The notes below the pieces were generated by a model. It did no database searches. It was not told where the DNA came from and was given only the letters and a program-made list of their open reading frames with translations. This document shows, piece by piece, positions 5,885 to 8,543 of a DNA stretch of 8,543 bases (position 1 is its first letter; each line of letters starts with the position of its first letter). This DNA is from Methanotrichaceae archaeon (GTDB lineage Archaea; Halobacteriota; Methanosarcinia; Methanotrichales; Methanotrichaceae): positions 1 to 8,543 of the forward strand of contig DUKF01000214.1 of the NCBI GenBank assembly GCA_013329455.1, given 5' to 3'. The position numbers were made by a program, and so were the translations under genes.

Positions 5885-6622
5885 ATGTCAGAGCGCGATG
5901 TGGCGGGATGGACCAGATGGTCGAGGCAGATGGCTATCCCCGGTTTTGGTGCCAAGGCCCAGAAAAAGCTGAAGCATAGCAGGGTCGTCGTCCTGGGTGT
6001 CGGCGGGGTCGGGGGCGCAGCCGCCCTCTACCTCGCTGCCGCCGGGGTTGGAAGCCTCGTCCTCGTGGACCGGGACGAGGTGGAGTTGACCAACCTCAAC
6101 CGCCAGGTTCTCTTCAGCACTATCGATCTCGGGCGGCCAAAAGCCGAGGCCGGTGCCAAAAGGCTCCGGTCCCTCGACCCGGAGCTTGAGGTGGAGGCGG
6201 TGGTGTTGGACGCCGAAGAGGACGACCTAGTTCTTCTGATCGAGGGCGCCGATTTCGTCCTGAACTGCTTTGACGAAAACATCGACCGCCTCGCCGCCAA
6301 CAGGGTCTGCATTAGCCTTGCAGTTCCCGCATCTTACGGCTTCGCCCAGGACTTCAGCGGCGAGGTCTTTACGGTCCTTCCCCAACTAAGCGCATGTCTC
6401 GCCTGCGCCCTGGACGAGACTTTTCCCGAGCCCGAGGTGACTCCGGTCGTCGGCGTTGCCACAGGCATTATCGGGGTTGCGATGGCTGCGGCCGCGTTGA
6501 GGTCTCTGACCGGGATCGGAGACGTGAATGCAGGCCAGAGGTTGATTTACGATCTCGCCTTCTCTGAGCTGATCAGGATACCGGTTCCCCGAAATCCGAG
6601 ATGCCCGGTCTGCGGGAGATGA
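5885..6622 (+). CDS. MoeB/ThiF/HesA-family E1-like adenylyltransferase
   Basis: The product is 245 residues from ATG 5885. GTG 5876, in frame and nearer to GGAG at 5868-5871, is an alternative start. The N-terminal RWSRQMAIPGFG matches the RYSRQ arginine motif. The nucleotide-binding fold shows VLGVGGVGG (residues 37-44), Asp62, NLNRQ (Arg73), RPKA (Lys86) and the magnesium-binding Asp130 in NCFD. Two CxxC pairs (Cys171/174 and Cys240/243, the latter at the extreme C-terminus) should form the structural zinc site. No cysteine lies between 174 and 240, so the conserved cysteine of ThiF in the crossover loop is missing. The protein therefore probably only adenylates its partner, as MoeB does for MoaD. 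The gene begins 25 bp after the MoaD-like gene, its obvious substrate. Confidence 0.85.
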   Translation: MSERDVAGWTRWSRQMAIPGFGAKAQKKLKHSRVVVLGVGGVGGAAALYLAAAGVGSLVLVDRDEVELTNLNRQVLFSTIDLGRPKAEAGAKRLRSLDPELEVEAVVLDAEEDDLVLLIEGADFVLNCFDENIDRLAANRVCISLAVPASYGFAQDFSGEVFTVLPQLSACLACALDETFPEPEVTPVVGVATGIIGVAMAAAALRSLTGIGDVNAGQRLIYDLAFSELIRIPVPRNPRCPVCGR

Positions 6623-6670
6623 ACGATTCGAAAAATAAGAAGATGCCCGATTTCAGATTTTGCAGGCTTG

Positions 6671-6699
6671 AAAAAAAAATTGGCGGGGACTGTACCGCC
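6671..6699 (-). terminator. Hairpin plus nine-T terminator of the minus-strand operon
   Basis: On the minus strand GGCGG, an eight-base loop and CCGCC (6699-6682) are followed by AA and nine T (6679-6671). The stem begins inside the stop codon of the STAS-like gene. It lies about 50 bp past the stop of the convergent AOR operon. On the plus strand the hairpin is not followed by a T-tract, so strong bidirectional action is not expected. Confidence 0.75.
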
Positions 6700-7064
6700 T
6701 ATTTCGATGCGCCTTCGCGCAACCACGCCCAAGCATCTTCGAGCTGGGACTCGTCGAAGTACTTCGTCCCCTTTAGGAAGAGCTTGGCAAGCTTCGCCAT
6801 CCAATCTTCCCACTGTTTGTTTCCGACGATGGCTACCATCTCCATATTCTTTCCGTACTTTCTCCAGTACTCGTAGTCATCCCAGATCGCCTTCGGTTCC
6901 CATCCGTGGAAATCCTCCAGGTGCCAGAGCAACCTGATCTTCCCATACTTTTCGATGGTCTTTTCAAACTCTGGCTCCATGGCCTTGTAATCGAAGTCCG
7001 TCAGTTTTCCGGTCATCTGAAAGCCGACTACGTTTCCCGAACTCTCTTTCAGTTTCTCAAGCAT
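6699..7064 (-). CDS. STAS/SEC14-like (SpoIIAA-like) domain protein
   Basis: The product is 121 residues from ATG 7064, preceded by GAGGCGAT four bases upstream. GTG 7085 would add seven residues and has no ribosome binding site. It reads MLEKLKESSGNVVGFQMTGK, then a helix, the strand IRLLWHLEDFHG, the motif WDDYEYWRKYGKNMEMVAIVG, and a Trp-rich C-terminal helix (QLEDAWAWLREG). The order and motifs fit the SpoIIAA-like STAS family (PF11964 type), seen widely in bacteria and methanogens, possibly binding lipophilic or small anionic ligands or acting as a regulator. The actual role is unknown. There is no signal peptide, so it is cytosolic. It is the last gene before a strong terminator and follows a secreted-protein gene by 46 bp without an obvious promoter of its own. 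Confidence 0.8.
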   Translation of the reverse strand: MLEKLKESSGNVVGFQMTGKLTDFDYKAMEPEFEKTIEKYGKIRLLWHLEDFHGWEPKAIWDDYEYWRKYGKNMEMVAIVGNKQWEDWMAKLAKLFLKGTKYFDESQLEDAWAWLREGASK

Positions 7065-7110
7065 ATATATCGCCTCAAAAATCACGTCTCTAAAGAACTC
7101 TCAGCTTTGT

Positions 7111-7767
7111 TCATGATCGGCTATCTCCGGATGAGCGGACGTGTCGAAGGACGTCCACGTTCTTGAGGAACTCCTCAAACTCCTCGGCGCTCATCTCGTC
7201 GCCAGAGACCCCGTAGATCGAATCTATCCTGCAGGTCGTAACGTCGTCCACGGCGAAGAGGACGAAGTAGACGTTCGGCAGGTCGGTGCCGTCGCCATTG
7301 TCCCCTATCACCTTGTACATCGGCGTCTTCATCGGATTGATCCAGCCCACGGTCACGTTCTTGACGACGGAGATCGATAGGTTATCGACCTCTCCGCCGA
7401 GGCCGAAGGGCGTGGTGTTGAGCCCGTCCTTGGGGGGCTGAGGGTACGTGTCAAGCTGTATCTCCACGTACGATTCCAGGGTCAAAAGGTCGTAAGGCAC
7501 GTCCTTCACATCTTCGGAGGCCGACCCTATCGAGAAGATCTGGCGGGAGAAGTTCATCGCCGAGGCGACGTCGTCCGGCCACTGTGACCCTCTGACGACC
7601 AGGGGGTAGGTCAGGCTTCCCGTTTCGATCTCCTGGGAGTCGTTCATGACGAGGTCCACGTTCAGGGCTATCGAGTAGTCATCTGCTTCGATCGTCACGA
7701 GATCTGCGAGCGCGGGGCCGACCGCCGCCAGCGCCGCCATCAGCATCAACAAACTCTTCGTGCTCAA
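7111..7767 (-). CDS. Secreted protein of unknown function
   Basis: The product is 218 residues from TTG 7767, which has AGGTGAT (7777-7771) three bases upstream. This start gives a classic signal peptide: MSTK, the hydrophobic run SLLMLMAALAAVG, then PALA before DLVTI. ATG 7803 overlaps the preceding gene's stop as ATGA and would give 230 residues, but with an acidic extension in front of the signal peptide; coupling from that ATG remains possible. The mature part is about 195 residues, acidic and predicted beta-rich (DDYSIALNVDLVMND, VEIQLDTYP, NVYFVLFAVDD), with five N-glycosylation sequons (NDS, NFS, NTT, NLS, NVT). There is one Cys and no C-terminal anchor. No family was recognised. It is probably co-transcribed with the DUF333 gene. 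Confidence 0.75.
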   Translation of the reverse strand: MSTKSLLMLMAALAAVGPALADLVTIEADDYSIALNVDLVMNDSQEIETGSLTYPLVVRGSQWPDDVASAMNFSRQIFSIGSASEDVKDVPYDLLTLESYVEIQLDTYPQPPKDGLNTTPFGLGGEVDNLSISVVKNVTVGWINPMKTPMYKVIGDNGDGTDLPNVYFVLFAVDDVTTCRIDSIYGVSGDEMSAEEFEEFLKNVDVLRHVRSSGDSRS

Positions 7768-7799
7768 TTCATCACCTTCTGATCGAAAATCCATCCCTT

Positions 7800-8543
7800 T
7801 CATGGGATGAGGTCCACTCCTGGGCTCACAGAAGTTCTGACGTCTCGGGTACCGCAGGGCGTCCAGTTGGACTTAACGTCGATGAAGACGACGTTGCTCG
7901 GGACCCCGTCGATGGTGAAGATCGCCATCTGCAATCCCGGCGCGTTGGCGTTTAGGATGATCTGCTTGTACCCCTCAGAGGCAACTCCCAGCTGGCGCTG
8001 CCTGGCGTTTCCGCTGAAGTCCATAATGTAGAGGCTGACCGACCCGTTCCTCGGAAGGTACATCACCTCGCTCATCCAGGCACCGAGAGGACAGACCGCG
8101 TTCCAGGACCATCCCGAAGAGGTCTTTATCCAGAGGGCTGGCGAGGTTTCGGGAAAATTGCCCTCGAAGTTGCGCCAGGAGATGAAGTTCCCCAAGACGT
8201 AAACCCTGCTTGGAGGCGTCGACTTCGCGTCGTATTCAAGAATCGTTTCCTGCTCGGAGGCAGGCGGTGCATCGCAGGTGTATGTGGCTATAGGCGCCTG
8301 GGGCTTGGGGGCCGGAGGCACGGGTGTTGGCGTTGGCGTTGGAGTCGGCTGGGGTTTGGGCTTGGGCTCGTACTTGCACTGTCCTCTGTAGAAGGCCCAC
8401 TCTTCGCAGGAAGACCCGTCAGGGAAGATGCAGTATCCGACCTCTCCACCGGTCGCTGGATCTGTTCTGATCTCGAGGTTGTAGCCCTGAGCCTTGCAGT
8501 AGACAGAGGCCGGGTTTGGCAAGCCTATCGGCTTCTTTGGCTC
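7800..8543 (-). CDS. DUF333-domain secreted protein, 5' end beyond the window
   Basis: The frame is open to the window edge (it begins EPKKPIGLPNPASVYC), so the start and any signal peptide are missing. Three parts are visible. First is a DUF333 (putative hemolysin-related) module of about 50 residues, NPASVYC, GGEVGYCIFPDG, CEEWAFYRGQC, with four cysteines. Second is a Pro/Thr/Lys linker of about 28 residues with repeated PT. Third is a C-terminal domain of about 160 residues rich in aromatics and beta strands (RVYVLGNFISWRNF, SGWSWNAVCPLG, NVVFIDVKSNW), which I do not recognise. Module plus PT linker is typical of exported proteins, and DUF333 proteins are frequent in methanogens. Despite the hemolysin label no activity is established. 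It overlaps ATG 7803 of the next frame as ATGA, indicating an operon. Confidence 0.75.
   Translation of the reverse strand, partial: EPKKPIGLPNPASVYCKAQGYNLEIRTDPATGGEVGYCIFPDGSSCEEWAFYRGQCKYEPKPKPQPTPTPTPTPVPPAPKPQAPIATYTCDAPPASEQETILEYDAKSTPPSRVYVLGNFISWRNFEGNFPETSPALWIKTSSGWSWNAVCPLGAWMSEVMYLPRNGSVSLYIMDFSGNARQRQLGVASEGYKQIILNANAPGLQMAIFTIDGVPSNVVFIDVKSNWTPCGTRDVRTSVSPGVDLIP
8322..8346 (-). repeat. Short hexamer repeat encoding the Pro-Thr linker
   Basis: On the plus strand the hexamer GTTGGC (and close variants) repeats in tandem, which reads as alternating Pro-Thr on the coding strand. Such in-frame hexamers can change copy number by slippage without frameshift and so vary linker length. 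Confidence 0.55.

Noticed and set aside
1..8543. CRISPR array, tRNA/rRNA genes or insertion sequences
   Set aside because: No spacer-repeat pattern, cloverleaf, rRNA-like sequence, transposase or terminal inverted repeats were seen. The only tandem repeats are coding ones.

Overview
The window looks like the chromosome of a GC-rich methanogenic archaeon, most likely Methanothrichaceae (Methanothrix/Methanocrinis type). Evidence seen: archaeal TATA boxes, Shine-Dalgarno sites matching the archaeal GGAGGTGATC consensus, TTG starts, a repeat-rich secreted acidic protein, a DUF333 secreted protein and a tungsten aldehyde:ferredoxin oxidoreductase cluster. The taxonomic placement is inferred from protein style, not from a marker gene.

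Layout: (1) 1-2075, an AT-richer gene for a secreted protein with five 51-52-residue tandem repeats, closed by two hairpins and a T-tract. (2) 2074-2780, minus strand: a small zinc-ribbon gene, a VapB-like antitoxin, and gene wreckage. The partner PIN toxin survives only as its first ~25 codons and is joined to a decayed second copy of the zinc-ribbon gene. (3) 2781-3035, a divergent promoter region with two TATA boxes, a 10-bp direct repeat upstream of the plus-strand TATA box, and a 10-6-10 palindrome on the predicted start of the rightward transcript. (4) 3036-6622, a four-gene plus-strand operon: four-cluster ferredoxin, AOR-family tungsten enzyme, MoaD-like ubiquitin-fold protein, MoeB/ThiF-like E1 enzyme. 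(5) 6671-8543, a convergent minus-strand set: a DUF333-containing secreted protein (cut by the window edge), a second secreted protein overlapping it by 4 bp, and a cytosolic STAS/SEC14-like protein ending in a hairpin plus nine-T terminator.

The AOR operon is the functional core. The large subunit should oxidise aldehydes (or reduce acids) at a tungsten-bis-pterin site. The polyferredoxin should carry the electrons. The MoaD/E1 pair probably supplies sulfur for the pterin dithiolene. The order resembles the bacterial aorAB(C)DE clusters but lacks the FAD/NAD subunit, as expected if ferredoxin is the partner. Three details deserve attention: the MoaD-like gene seems to start at CTG behind a very strong Shine-Dalgarno site, its protein ends in Gly-Gly-Ala-Ala rather than Gly-Gly, and the operon has a clear operator-like palindrome.
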